From: Ignavibacteria bacterium
GTDB taxonomy: Bacteria; Bacteroidota; Ignavibacteria; Tepidaquicellales; Tepidaquicellaceae
DNA: 64,000 nucleotides
Assembly: GCA_036262055.1 (NCBI GenBank)
Contig: DATAJP010000001.1
Location: 186,001 to 250,000 of the forward strand
Reading direction: 5' to 3'
The translations under genes and the position numbers were made by a program. Below the pieces are notes generated by a model, which ran no database searches, was not told where the DNA came from, and saw nothing but the letters and a program-made list of their open reading frames with translations. Below, piece by piece: positions 1-9,237 of the stretch. Numbering within the stretch: the first letter of the stretch is position 1; each line of letters opens with the position of its first letter.

Positions 1-1
1 A

Positions 2-553
2 TTAAAAGACTATTTAGACGAGAATGCAGGAGTCGGGGCTGTTGCTCCGCAATTATTGAACGATAATGGAAGTATTCAATATTCATGCAGGACTTTTCCC
101 AGATATTGGGATATGTTTTGCGAACTAAAGCTGCTCAGTACAATTTTCCCGAAAAGCAAAACGTTTGCGAGATGGAAGATGAGGTATTTTAATCATAATG
201 AGCTTAAAGAAGTTGACCAGCCGATGGCTGCGGCATTGATGATAAGAAAAAATGTTTTAGATAAAGTTGATAATATGGATGAAAGGTTTCAGATGTTTTT
301 TAATGATGTTGATTTATGTAAAAAAATTAAGGATAATAATTATAAAATAATTTTTAATCCACATGCGAAAGTTAAACACGCAAAGGGAATCAGCATATAT
401 AAAGACAGAGCAAGAATGATTGAAGTCTGGAATAACGATTGCATAAAATATTTTGAAAAATATTACAACTCACCTGTAAAATCAGGGCTTTTAAAATTAG
501 GTTTAAGGTTAAGCGGATTTTTCAGAACTTTGTTTATAAAAAATAAAAATTAA
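2..553 (+). CDS. Glycosyltransferase family 2, C-terminal part (5' truncated by window)
   Basis: The frame is open from base 2, so the gene begins before the window; 183 residues are visible. The stretch AAALMIRKNVLDKVDNMDE, then FNDVDLCKKI and a NPHAKVKHAKG segment, match the acceptor-side part of rhamnosyltransferase-like GT-A family 2 enzymes, where the ED/DVDLC motif carries the catalytic-base region and a late His helps bind metal or substrate. The nucleotide-sugar-binding half lies outside the window. It probably adds a sugar to a surface polysaccharide at the cytoplasmic face of the inner membrane; the sugar cannot be told. It ends one base before the next gene, so the two are likely cotranscribed. 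Confidence 0.85.
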   Translation, partial: LKDYLDENAGVGAVAPQLLNDNGSIQYSCRTFPRYWDMFCELKLLSTIFPKSKTFARWKMRYFNHNELKEVDQPMAAALMIRKNVLDKVDNMDERFQMFFNDVDLCKKIKDNNYKIIFNPHAKVKHAKGISIYKDRARMIEVWNNDCIKYFEKYYNSPVKSGLLKLGLRLSGFFRTLFIKNKN

Positions 554-554
554 C

Positions 555-1394
555 ATGAAAATTGCACTTGCGCAGATAAGCTCGGTACTTGGCGACCTTG
601 AAAAGAACATTGAAAAGCATGTTGAGTATTGCAGCAAAGCAATTGCAGACGGTGCGAATGTAATTGTATTTCCAGAGCTTTCGTTGACAGGGTATTCATT
701 GAAGGATTTGAATTTTGCTATCGCGGTAAATCCATTTAAAACGGATAAATTCAATGCGCTTCTCGAAACAAGTAAAAAAATTTCCATCGTGTGCGGGTTT
801 GCAGAGTTGAATGACGAATTTGGAATTTATAATTCAGCGCTATATATCGAAGACGGGATGATAAAAAATGTTCATCAAAAAGTTTATCCTCCGACTTATG
901 GTTTGTTTGAAGAATTCAGGTATTTTTCACGCGGACGGGATTGCAAAGCATTTGAAACTAAATACGGAAAGAGCGGAGTATTAATCTGTGAGGACTTATG
1001 GCATATGTCATTGCCATATCTTCTTGCGCTTGACGAAGCAAAAATAATTTACGGCATTGCGGCATCACCGACACGGCTTGGAACCGATACAGATACTTTC
1101 AGAAATTATGAAATAAATTCCGAACAGCATAAAGTTTTTGCGAGACTGCTTTCGATTTATGTTGTATTTGTGAACAGGGTAGGGTTTGAAGATGGAATAA
1201 ATTTCTGGGGCGGAAGTGAAATCGTCGACCCGTTCGGAAATGTTCTTTGTAAAGCAAAAATTTTTGAAGAAGATATGATTTATGGTGATATTGATTTAGA
1301 AGAAGTGAAACGCGCCAGACATCAGGCACGGCATTTCTTAGATGAAGACTCTGATTTAACTTTAAAAATGCTTCAGCGTATTTATAATAAATAA
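555..1394 (+). CDS. Carbon-nitrogen hydrolase (nitrilase superfamily)
   Basis: A 279-residue cytoplasmic amidase/nitrilase-fold protein. The catalytic triad is visible: Glu41 in FPELSLTGY, Lys109 in HQKVYPPTYG and Cys145 in GVLICEDLWH. The family hydrolyses non-peptide C-N bonds. The sequence resembles the glutaminase half of NAD+ synthetases, but no synthetase domain follows, so it is a stand-alone amidase of unknown substrate. It starts one base after the glycosyltransferase stop, which implies translational coupling. No terminator is evident before hrcA. The family call is firm and the substrate is open. Confidence 0.88.
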   Translation: MKIALAQISSVLGDLEKNIEKHVEYCSKAIADGANVIVFPELSLTGYSLKDLNFAIAVNPFKTDKFNALLETSKKISIVCGFAELNDEFGIYNSALYIEDGMIKNVHQKVYPPTYGLFEEFRYFSRGRDCKAFETKYGKSGVLICEDLWHMSLPYLLALDEAKIIYGIAASPTRLGTDTDTFRNYEINSEQHKVFARLLSIYVVFVNRVGFEDGINFWGGSEIVDPFGNVLCKAKIFEEDMIYGDIDLEEVKRARHQARHFLDEDSDLTLKMLQRIYNK

Positions 1395-1515
1395 TATTAC
1401 CGATAATTTTGCCATAAATGTCAAAATTCTGACTTACATAAAAATTGATTTTTCAATTGTTTATATAAGGCATTAGATTTGTAATTATTGATTTTGTAAT
1501 AGTTTAATAAAATTA

Positions 1516-1552
1516 TTGGCATTTAAAATAGACGGCTGATTAGCTATATTTG
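1516..1552 (+). promoter_or_regulatory. Possible hrcA promoter, short or no leader
   Basis: TTGGCA at 1516-1521 and TATATTTG at 1545-1552 lie just before the hrcA ATG at 1559. The spacing between the two is too long for a standard sigma-70 pair, so the exact hexamers are uncertain. If TATATT is the -10, the transcript starts at or within a base or two of the start codon, giving a leaderless mRNA. No CIRCE (TTAGCACTC-N9-GAGTGCTAA) is present between 1395 and 1558. Confidence 0.3.
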
Positions 1553-1558
1553 TATATA

Positions 1559-2602
1559 ATGAGTATAGAATTAACAAATTTATCCCCACGCGAGCAGAAA
1601 GTATTAAAATACATAGTTTTTAACTTCATCAAAAACGCATCACCGGTTGGTTCCAGATTGGTTTCAAAGCAAATGGAACCGGGTTTATCTTCAGCTACAA
1701 TCAGAAACGTAATGAGTGACCTTGAGGAGATGGAGCTCATAAAAACTCCCTATTCTTCATCGGGAAGAATCCCAACAGACAAAGGTTACAGATTTTATGT
1801 CGATATGCTGATGAACAGCGAGGATTTAACAGAAGATGAAAAATCTTTTTTGAGAAGCAAGATTGAAGAAAAGAAATCTTCACTCATAAACAGCGAAGAA
1901 GTATATAACGAGATTTCAAAAATTCTCGGAAAGATTTCACACCAGCTTGCAATCATAACACAACCGTTTTTAAGCACGGGTGTTTTTGAGAAGCTTGAAA
2001 TCATAAGTTTATCTTCAAGCAAAATTCTTGTAATCATAAATATTACTTCAGGATTTGTAAAGACTGTGATAATGGAAATGGATTTGGAGATTTCTAAAAG
2101 CAAACTTGATAAGCTGACAATATTTTTAAATGAAAGATTGCAAGGGTTAACTCTTCAAGAAATAAGAGATACATTTGATATACGGGTGAGTGATTATAAG
2201 AATCATGAACCGGAATTAATCCAGCTTTTCATAAATTCTGCTGACAAGCTTTACAGCGATGAAATGAATATTAACAAGATTCATATCGGAGGCACAGGTG
2301 AGATTATCATGCAGCCGGAATTTGATGACCCGAAGAGTTTCAAGAACATCATCGATATCACTGAAGATAAAAATTTGGTTGTGCATATTTTGCAGAATAC
2401 AAAAATTCAGTCGAATGGAATTTCAATAGGGATTGGTGAAGAAAACATCGATGAAAAGCTGAAGGATTACAGTATATTGTGTTCGACATACAATATCGGC
2501 GACACTAAAGGAAATATTGGAATTATAGGTCCAAAACGCATAAATTATGCGAAAATGGTATCGTTATTAAATTATACATCGAAATTAATAAGCGAATTAT
2601 AA
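1559..2602 (+). CDS. hrcA: Heat-inducible transcription repressor HrcA
   Basis: A 347-residue protein with an N-terminal winged helix (SSATIRNVMSDLEEMELI, then SSGRIPTDKGYRFYVD), which is diagnostic of HrcA, followed by the GAF-like and dimerisation regions. HrcA represses chaperone operons by binding CIRCE elements and needs GroEL to fold. I take ATG 1559 as the start; the in-frame TTG at 1550 lies inside a TATATTTG box and gives a non-homologous extension. No Shine-Dalgarno sequence precedes 1559. It is the first gene of an hrcA-grpE-dnaJ operon, but no CIRCE inverted repeat is seen upstream. Confidence 0.95.
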   Translation: MSIELTNLSPREQKVLKYIVFNFIKNASPVGSRLVSKQMEPGLSSATIRNVMSDLEEMELIKTPYSSSGRIPTDKGYRFYVDMLMNSEDLTEDEKSFLRSKIEEKKSSLINSEEVYNEISKILGKISHQLAIITQPFLSTGVFEKLEIISLSSSKILVIINITSGFVKTVIMEMDLEISKSKLDKLTIFLNERLQGLTLQEIRDTFDIRVSDYKNHEPELIQLFINSADKLYSDEMNINKIHIGGTGEIIMQPEFDDPKSFKNIIDITEDKNLVVHILQNTKIQSNGISIGIGEENIDEKLKDYSILCSTYNIGDTKGNIGIIGPKRINYAKMVSLLNYTSKLISEL

Positions 2603-2615
2603 GGAGAATTAAAAG

Positions 2616-3188
2616 ATGAGCAAAAAAAATAAAAACGAACACGAAGAAGTAGTAGATACAGGGAGAGAGATAAATGAAGAAATCGAATCTCCTGAACAAA
2701 TTGAAGATGAAGCAAAAGCAGAACATCTTGATGAACTTTCGACATTTAAGCTTGAAGTCGAAAAATTAAAAGATGCTCTTGCGCGTAAAGCAGCAGAGTT
2801 TGAGAATTTTAAAAGACGCCGTTCAGAGGAAATGACTGATTTTTATAAGTATGCATCAGAAGGAGTTATCAAAAAAATCATTCCTATTTATGATGATATA
2901 TCAAGATCGGTTGACTCAATTAACAAAGGCGAAACAAAAGATTTTGAAACATTGAAAAAAGGCGTTGAGCTGATTTATGATAAATTCAAAAAAGCTCTCG
3001 AAGAAGAGGGGGTAACTGAAATTAATTCACTCGGCAAAGAATTTGATGTTGATGTGAATGAAGCGTTGCTTCAAGTTCCGAAAAACGATGTTCCTCCGAA
3101 TACCGTTGTTGAAATTATTGAGAAAGGTTATAAGTTAAAAGATAAAGTTATTAAACACGAGAAAGTTCTCGTATCAAAGCAGGATTAG
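2616..3188 (+). CDS. grpE: Nucleotide exchange factor GrpE
   Basis: A 190-residue GrpE. The N-terminal third is acidic and helical (coiled coil), followed by the characteristic AAEFENFKRRRSEEM segment and a C-terminal beta domain. GrpE releases ADP from DnaK and so resets the chaperone cycle. A strong Shine-Dalgarno AAGGAG at 2601-2606 overlaps the hrcA stop codon and lies 9 bases before the ATG, which shows coupling to hrcA. dnaK itself is not in this operon or window. Confidence 0.96.
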   Translation: MSKKNKNEHEEVVDTGREINEEIESPEQIEDEAKAEHLDELSTFKLEVEKLKDALARKAAEFENFKRRRSEEMTDFYKYASEGVIKKIIPIYDDISRSVDSINKGETKDFETLKKGVELIYDKFKKALEEEGVTEINSLGKEFDVDVNEALLQVPKNDVPPNTVVEIIEKGYKLKDKVIKHEKVLVSKQD

Positions 3189-3194
3189 TATTAA

Positions 3195-4388
3195 ATGGCA
3201 AAAAGAGATTATTACGAAATATTAGAAGTTTCAAAGAGCGCTTCAGTCGAAGAAATAAAGACGGCTTACAGAAAAAAAGCAATGATGTATCATCCCGATA
3301 GAAATCCGGGAAATGCGGAAGCGGAAGAAATGTTTAAAGAATGTGCAGAAGCTTATGAAGTTTTATCAGATGATAATAAACGCAGAAGATATGACCAGTT
3401 CGGGCATCAGGGAGTAAGCGGACCGGGTGGCGGCGCAGGATTTCAGGATATCAACGACATATTCTCGCATTTTGGTGATATATTTGGAGGTTTTGCAGGA
3501 GGCAGAGGCGGCGGCGGAAGCATATTCGATGAATTTTTCGGAGGCGGTTCTTCATCAGGCAGAAGACGTGCATCGCGCGGTATTGATGGAGCGGATTTAA
3601 AAGTTGATTTAACTTTATCACTCGAAGAAGTTGCTGAAGGAGTTACAAAAACCCTTAAAGTTAAAAAATATAAAGAGTGTAAAGTTTGTAATGGCAGCGG
3701 TGCAAAATCAAGTTCAGGATTTGATAAATGTCCCGACTGCAAAGGAGCGGGCGAAGTAAGGCATGTTACCAAATCCGTATTCGGACAATTCATAAATGTT
3801 TCTGTTTGCCACAGATGTAATGGGGAAGGCAGAATAATAAAAGATAAATGTTCTTCATGCAGAGGTGAAGGCAGAACGATGGATGAATCTACGATTAAAG
3901 TGAACATTCCTGCGGGTGTATCGGAAGGAAATTATATTCCTCTCAGAGGGCAGGGACATTCAGGTGTTCGAGGCGGTGCGACGGGTGATTTATATGTTTA
4001 TATTCTGGAAGCAAAGCATAAACATTTCGTTAGAAACGGTGATGACGTTATATTTAATTTGAAGCTCAGCATAGTTGATTTAATAATGGGGACGGAAGTT
4101 ATTGTTCCGACTCTTGACGGTAAAGCAAAAGTAAAAATTGAAGGCGGAACGCAAATCGGTGATATGCTTAAGCTCAGGGATAAAGGCATAAAACGTTTAA
4201 ACAACTACGGCAGGGGCGACCAGCTAATAAAAATTCATGTTAACATTCCCAAAAAGTTAACAGCAAAAGAAAAACAGCTCCTTAAAGAGCTTGCAAAAAC
4301 CGATAATTTTCAATCAAAAACGGATTTTACTGCAACAGCACATGAAGCAAAAAAGGAAAAAAGCTACTTCAAATCGATGTTTGAGTAA
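3195..4388 (+). CDS. dnaJ: Chaperone protein DnaJ (type I)
   Basis: A 397-residue Hsp40 with all type I parts in order: J domain with HPD at residues 33-35, a Gly/Phe-rich linker (about 75-125), four zinc-finger repeats [24 protein letters not shown] and CSSCRGEG, then the two substrate-binding beta domains. It delivers unfolded clients to DnaK and stimulates ATP hydrolysis. It starts 6 bases after the grpE stop. A long spacer with a repeat array, not a further chaperone gene, follows. Confidence 0.97.
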   Translation: MAKRDYYEILEVSKSASVEEIKTAYRKKAMMYHPDRNPGNAEAEEMFKECAEAYEVLSDDNKRRRYDQFGHQGVSGPGGGAGFQDINDIFSHFGDIFGGFAGGRGGGGSIFDEFFGGGSSSGRRRASRGIDGADLKVDLTLSLEEVAEGVTKTLKVKKYKECKVCNGSGAKSSSGFDKCPDCKGAGEVRHVTKSVFGQFINVSVCHRCNGEGRIIKDKCSSCRGEGRTMDESTIKVNIPAGVSEGNYIPLRGQGHSGVRGGATGDLYVYILEAKHKHFVRNGDDVIFNLKLSIVDLIMGTEVIVPTLDGKAKVKIEGGTQIGDMLKLRDKGIKRLNNYGRGDQLIKIHVNIPKKLTAKEKQLLKELAKTDNFQSKTDFTATAHEAKKEKSYFKSMFE

Positions 4389-4412
4389 GTTAGTAATAAT
4401 TTTTTAATTTTA

Positions 4413-4516
4413 GTTACTCTTCCGTTACATCCGTAAACTCTTCTTAACAATTCCTTAACATTCCTTACATTAACGTTACATTGGGTTAATACTGTCTTAA
4501 CCCTTTTTCGTTAACT
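4413..4516 (+). promoter_or_regulatory. Helically phased direct-repeat array (Pho-box-like) upstream of TonB receptor
   Basis: Ten imperfect copies of a (C/G)TTA(A)CA(T) unit begin at 4413, 4424, 4433, 4443, 4454, 4464, 4475, 4485, 4496 and 4510. The steps are 11, 9, 10, 11, 10, 11, 10, 11 and 14 bases. The first nine average 10.4 bases, one DNA turn, so they face the same side of the helix. This geometry is that of response-regulator sites such as Pho boxes (PhoB 7+4; cyanobacterial YTTAAYYW 8+3). A -10-like TTTAAT at 4532-4537 lies 16 bases after the last unit. The regulator's identity is inferred only. Confidence 0.55.
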
Positions 4517-4576
4517 TTACATATCAAATCTTTTAATAAATCACATATTAAACAAATTTTTATCAAAAAATTTACT

Positions 4577-7354
4577 ATGAAAAACTATATCCTGTTGGCA
4601 GGCTGTATTATTTTATTTTTGTCTTCGTTCAGCACTGCTTATTCTCAATCAGTTTCGGGAAAAATAACCGATGCACAAACTTCAGAACCGCTTATTGACG
4701 CAATTGTAAAAATTAAAAGTATTAATGCCGGTACGTCAACCGATCTTGACGGAAATTATATTATGGAAGGAGTTCCTCCCGGAACGTATGACCTTGAGTT
4801 TTCATATATCGGATATAATACAAAAACCATAACAGGAGTAATAGTTCAGGCAGGACAAAATATAAAAGTTGATGTCTCACTTCAGATGGAAGGGGTAACA
4901 ACCGAAGAAATAGTTGTCGAAGCAACTACTTCAATGGCAAACGAACAGGCATTGCTTGTAGAGCAAAAAAATTCAAACAAAATTCAGGATGGAATCAGTG
5001 AACAGCAAATTAAACGCGCCCCCGATGCAGCAGCTTCCGAAGTTTTAAAACGTGTAACAGGCGTGAGCATTGTTAATGATAAATTTGTTTTTATAAGGGG
5101 AACTACCGATAGATACAGCTTAACAACACTTAACGGAGTTCAGTTGCCAAGCTCAGAACCTGATAAGAAAGCATTTTCATTTGACTTATTTCCATCAAAT
5201 CTACTTGAAAATATAATCATAGCAAAATCATTCACACCTGACTTGCCGGGAAGTTTTTCCGGGGGATTAGTTCAGGTTATGACAAAAGAATTTCCTGAAG
5301 CATTATCATATGGATTTAACATAACGGGTTCATATTTATCGGGTTCTACCGGAAAATCTTTCAGGTCTTACGATGCAGGTGAAACAAAATGGTTGTTTTT
5401 AAATTCCGGTCTTGATAACGGAGGAAGGCAGCTTCCTTCAAATTTTCCCGGCACACAGATTACAAATGTTAATTTTACTCCCGAACAGTTAAAAGAATTC
5501 GGACGAGAATTTAAAAACAACTGGGCACAGACAACAAATAATGCTCCCATGAATACGTCGTTTCAACTTTCATTCGGAAATAAATGGAGTTTAGCTAAAA
5601 ATCCTTTGGGAGTTTTTGCAGCATATTCATACCGAAACAGTTTTATAAATTCCGATATTGAAAGAATAACCTATAATACAGATTTTACTATTCTCGACAG
5701 CCTGAAAGGTCCAAGCTCAAGCTACAGTGTTTTGCAAGGAGGGTTGCTGAATTTAAATTATAAAATAGGTGACAATAACAAAATTGCTTCAAAAAGCACA
5801 TTCTCAATATCTTCGGATGATGATACATATAATCTTGACGGACTTATCAGAAGAGTATCGGAAGATGCATTTGAATCTGATTTGTATTATTACAGATTCA
5901 GTGAAAGAACATTATACTCTACAACATTAAGCGGAGAACATTATTTTCCGGCATTGGGAAAAGTTAATTTGTCATGGGTCGGCTCATATTCGGAATCAAT
6001 GAGAAATGAACCCGATACAAAATCAATGACATACCAGCGTCTTGAAGGTTCAACCGATCCGTTTTATGCAAGAGTAGGAAGCGTAGCTGCGCTTGACGGT
6101 GGCGGAAGATTTTTTGCAAAGCTTAAAGATTTTAACAGAAATCTGGCATTAAATTTTGATGTGCCTTTCATAAAAATAGGAGAAAACTCTAAATCCAAAA
6201 TAAAGACCGGCTTAAATGCAAATACAACTTCGAGAAGCTATAGCGGAAGATTTTTTGTACCTACTATACAGGGTAACTTTTTCTTATTGTATTACGGATT
6301 AGATTCAATATTCAAACCGGAGCATATCGACATAAATAAATTCCAGTATTCTGAAATTACAAAAGAAGAGGATAGTTACGGTGCATCTGAAGAAAACTAT
6401 GCGGGTTATGTGATGTTCGATGTTCCTTATGAAAGATTCAGATTTGTCGGCGGCGCAAGATATGAATATAACAGACAGCGCGTGAACACATACGGCAGAT
6501 TAAATCAGCCGGTTAATGCTGATTTAAAAAACATAGACATATTGCCGTCATTAAATGTAACTTATGCAATTAATGAAATGTCAAATATGCGTGCTACGGT
6601 ATCTCAAACTATATCAAGACCTGAACTTAGAGAAATTTCACCGGCGCCATTTTATGACTTTTTTCAGGGGCTTAATACAGTTGGAAATCCTGATTTAGAA
6701 AGAACCTTGATTCAAAATTATGATTTGAGATATGAAATTTATCCTGCAGCGGGTGAAATATTTTCTGTGAGCTTGTTTTATAAGCACTTCGACCAACCAA
6801 TTGAAGAAGTGTTTGCGCCGGGCACAAATAATCCTGAAAAAACTTTTGAAAACTTTAAAGGCGGTGCAGATAATTATGGTGTCGAATTTGAAGCACGAAA
6901 AAACCTTGGCTTTCTGTCAAAAATTTTAAAAAATCTTTCACTTAACACGAACATTACTCTTGTAAACTCAAAAGTGAATCACGAAGGTGTTCAGTCGGGT
7001 GCAACTGTAAATGAGCGAAGAATGCAGGGGCAGGCACCTTATACAATCAATCTTGGATTATTTTATGATGATTATGAATCAGGAATGAGCGCAAATATTT
7101 TATTCAATAAATTCGGAAGAAGAGTATCTGAAGTCGGAAGAAACGGCTACAATGACATTGAGGAAGACGGACAGAATTTAATTGATTTAAGCGTATCTCA
7201 AAAATTCCTGAAAATGTTTGAAGCAAAAGTTACCGTAAAGAATTTACTAGGAGAAGAAAAAAGATTTTATCAGGATGTATCGGGAGTTGAAAAGCTTGTG
7301 AGAAAATATACAACCGGAACCGGCTATTCGCTTACTTTATCTTACAAGTTTTAA
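4577..7354 (+). CDS. TonB-dependent receptor with N-terminal carboxypeptidase-regulatory-like domain
   Basis: A 925-residue outer-membrane receptor. It has a signal peptide (cleavage after AYSQ, about residue 24), a CarboxypepD_reg-like beta-sandwich (about 25-110, with DGNYIMEGVPPGTYDLEFSY), a plug domain (about 130-235, with FIRGTTDRYSLTTLNG) and a 22-strand-type barrel ending in the aromatic C terminus LSYKF. Such receptors import a scarce ligand using TonB-ExbBD energy. No SusD partner follows; instead an exported T9SS protein lies 87 bases downstream. The repeat array upstream suggests tight regulation. Phosphate or organophosphate uptake is a guess from that array; the ligand is not shown by the sequence. 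Confidence 0.9.
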   Translation: MKNYILLAGCIILFLSSFSTAYSQSVSGKITDAQTSEPLIDAIVKIKSINAGTSTDLDGNYIMEGVPPGTYDLEFSYIGYNTKTITGVIVQAGQNIKVDVSLQMEGVTTEEIVVEATTSMANEQALLVEQKNSNKIQDGISEQQIKRAPDAAASEVLKRVTGVSIVNDKFVFIRGTTDRYSLTTLNGVQLPSSEPDKKAFSFDLFPSNLLENIIIAKSFTPDLPGSFSGGLVQVMTKEFPEALSYGFNITGSYLSGSTGKSFRSYDAGETKWLFLNSGLDNGGRQLPSNFPGTQITNVNFTPEQLKEFGREFKNNWAQTTNNAPMNTSFQLSFGNKWSLAKNPLGVFAAYSYRNSFINSDIERITYNTDFTILDSLKGPSSSYSVLQGGLLNLNYKIGDNNKIASKSTFSISSDDDTYNLDGLIRRVSEDAFESDLYYYRFSERTLYSTTLSGEHYFPALGKVNLSWVGSYSESMRNEPDTKSMTYQRLEGSTDPFYARVGSVAALDGGGRFFAKLKDFNRNLALNFDVPFIKIGENSKSKIKTGLNANTTSRSYSGRFFVPTIQGNFFLLYYGLDSIFKPEHIDINKFQYSEITKEEDSYGASEENYAGYVMFDVPYERFRFVGGARYEYNRQRVNTYGRLNQPVNADLKNIDILPSLNVTYAINEMSNMRATVSQTISRPELREISPAPFYDFFQGLNTVGNPDLERTLIQNYDLRYEIYPAAGEIFSVSLFYKHFDQPIEEVFAPGTNNPEKTFENFKGGADNYGVEFEARKNLGFLSKILKNLSLNTNITLVNSKVNHEGVQSGATVNERRMQGQAPYTINLGLFYDDYESGMSANILFNKFGRRVSEVGRNGYNDIEEDGQNLIDLSVSQKFLKMFEAKVTVKNLLGEEKRFYQDVSGVEKLVRKYTTGTGYSLTLSYKF

Positions 7355-7441
7355 TTTGTTAAAGATTAGGTAACAAATTCTTAACACGATTGATATAACT
7401 TGAAGAATAAATCTAACTTAAAATTCAAATCACAAGCTAAA

Positions 7442-9127
7442 ATGAAAAAATTATTAACAATTTTATTTTTTGTACTTTTAGTTGCTTCAGGAAGTGCATC
7501 AGCACAACCGGTTGATTCAACTACGCTAAACGCGGCTTCTATTACGGGAACAGTAACATTAAGCAATAGCACTGTCTATATTATGAAAGGTTTTAATTAT
7601 GTAAGAAATGGAGGAAAGATAGTGATAGAGCCGGGAACATTAATTAAAGGTGATAAAGCTACAACAGGAACATTAATAATTGAAAGAGGCGGAAAAATCC
7701 ATGCTAACGGAACTGCAAACCGACCTATTATTTTTACTTCAAGATTCAATCCGGGGCAAAGAAATCCTCAGGATTGGGGTGGAGTCCTTATTTTGGGACG
7801 TTCGGGAATAAATACCTCTTCAGGTGCTGACTCTGCACAGATTGAAGGTTTTCCGGCAGGAACTGCACCATGGTATGGCGGACAACCAAGAATTGATGAC
7901 GATTCATCGGGTGTTTTCAGATATGTAAGAATTGAGTTTGCAGGATACCCGCTTACTCCGGGTAATGAAATCAATGGATTAACCTGCGGTGGTGTCGGAA
8001 GCAAAACACTAATTGAATATGTTCAGATTTCATATTGCGGAGATGATTCATTCGAGTTTTTTGGCGGAACATTAAGTGCAAGATATTTGGTTGCTTTTGG
8101 AACGGTTGATGATGACTTTGATATGGATAACGGTCATAGAGGACATTTGCAATTTGGATTGGCTGTGAGAGACTCAAATCAATCAGACGTATCAGGTTCG
8201 CACTTCTTTGAAATTGATAATAATAATAATAGCCCTGCAAATTTTAATGCACCAAGAACAAAAACAATTTTTTCAAACTTCACCTGCATTGGACCGAAGA
8301 CTGCAAATTCAACTTCAGTTAATCCAAATTTCGTGCGAGGCGCGCACTTAAGAAGAAATATGTTAGCTTCTATTTATAACTCTGTTATGACAGGATATAA
8401 TGTTGGTATCAGATTTGACGGAAGCGGTGTTTTTAATGCGGCAACAGGAGATACAATTCAGGTAAGAAATACTATTTTCTCAGGATTCTCAAACAGATTG
8501 GCGGATACAGCAGGTTCTACTTCATTCTCGCCCTCAGTATGGCTTATGACAGGTTCATATGCTAATCGTGTTTTAACACAACCGACTGATGTTAATTTAA
8601 CTTCACCATATAGTTTCTACGGTATTGCGCCTTCAGACTCTAATGTTTATGGAAATGTTAATTGGTATGTTCCTCAGGCCGGTTCACAGGCATTATCAGG
8701 TTCTGATTTCACAAATCCAAACCTTTCAGGATTTACATCTACCACATATGTTGGAGCATTTGGTTCAGGCAGCACAAGCTGGTTAACAGGTTGGACAAAC
8801 TTCAACCCGAAGGGATATAATCCAAGACCAAATTCCGTTCAACAAATTTCTTCAGTTGTTCCGGGAACGTTTAAGCTTACACAGAACTATCCGAATCCGT
8901 TCAACCCTATAACAACAATTAATTTCTCGGTTCCTGTAAAGGGATTTGTGAGCTTAAAAATATATGATGTAACAGGCAGAATGGTTGCCGATTTGGTTAA
9001 TCAGGAAATGATTGCGGGTGAATATAAATATGATTTCAATGCTTCAAATCTTAATTCTGGAGTTTACTTCTATACATTAAGAGGAAATAACTTCTCAGAG
9101 ACAAAGAAAATGATGCTTATTAAGTAA
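7442..9127 (+). CDS. T9SS-exported protein, partner of the TonB receptor
   Basis: A 561-residue secreted protein. I choose ATG 7442, which gives a clean signal peptide (MKKLLTILFF... cleaved after SASAQ); the upstream in-frame TTG 7400 adds a charged, non-signal extension. The body is Gly/Asn-rich with repeated short beta segments (IEPGTLIKGDK, IIERGGKIHANG, WGGVLILGRSG) suggesting a right-handed beta-helix. The last 80 residues are a T9SS sorting domain (QNYPNPFNP ... GVYFYTLRG ... TKKMMLIK). Proteins of this kind are often encoded next to a TonB receptor in this phylum, which suggests surface binding or processing of the receptor's ligand. Function is unproven. Confidence 0.8.
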   Translation: MKKLLTILFFVLLVASGSASAQPVDSTTLNAASITGTVTLSNSTVYIMKGFNYVRNGGKIVIEPGTLIKGDKATTGTLIIERGGKIHANGTANRPIIFTSRFNPGQRNPQDWGGVLILGRSGINTSSGADSAQIEGFPAGTAPWYGGQPRIDDDSSGVFRYVRIEFAGYPLTPGNEINGLTCGGVGSKTLIEYVQISYCGDDSFEFFGGTLSARYLVAFGTVDDDFDMDNGHRGHLQFGLAVRDSNQSDVSGSHFFEIDNNNNSPANFNAPRTKTIFSNFTCIGPKTANSTSVNPNFVRGAHLRRNMLASIYNSVMTGYNVGIRFDGSGVFNAATGDTIQVRNTIFSGFSNRLADTAGSTSFSPSVWLMTGSYANRVLTQPTDVNLTSPYSFYGIAPSDSNVYGNVNWYVPQAGSQALSGSDFTNPNLSGFTSTTYVGAFGSGSTSWLTGWTNFNPKGYNPRPNSVQQISSVVPGTFKLTQNYPNPFNPITTINFSVPVKGFVSLKIYDVTGRMVADLVNQEMIAGEYKYDFNASNLNSGVYFYTLRGNNFSETKKMMLIK

Positions 9128-9138
9128 GAACCTATTCC

Positions 9139-9169
9139 GAACGCCGGCATCCGCCGGCGTTCTTGTTTT
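9139..9169 (+). terminator. Rho-independent terminator after the T9SS gene
   Basis: A ten-base-pair perfect hairpin (9139-9148 with 9153-9162, four-base loop ATCC) very rich in G+C is followed by TTGTTTT. It lies 11 bases after the stop of the T9SS gene and separates that operon from the RNA gene at 9238. Confidence 0.9.
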
Positions 9170-9203
9170 CACCAAAATTTTAGTAGAACCTTTTAAAACT
9201 CGA

Positions 9204-9232
9204 TTCTGTTAAGTTCTTTGTAGTTTTATAAT
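9204..9232 (+). promoter_or_regulatory. Promoter of the tRNA-Ala-like gene
   Basis: A perfect TATAAT at 9227-9232 is preceded, after 17 bases, by a weak -35 TTCTGT at 9204-9209. The first base of the tRNA-like sequence (G 9238) is six bases past the -10, where transcription would be expected to start, so the transcript may begin at the mature 5' end. Confidence 0.6.
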
Positions 9233-9237
9233 CATAT

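Noticed and set aside
3443-3907. 154-residue minus-strand frame opposite dnaJ
   Set aside because: A proline/leucine-rich shadow of the Gly-rich and zinc-finger coding region, with no family match.
7400-7441. Upstream TTG start for the T9SS protein
   Set aside because: It would place charged residues before the signal peptide; ATG 7442 gives a standard signal.
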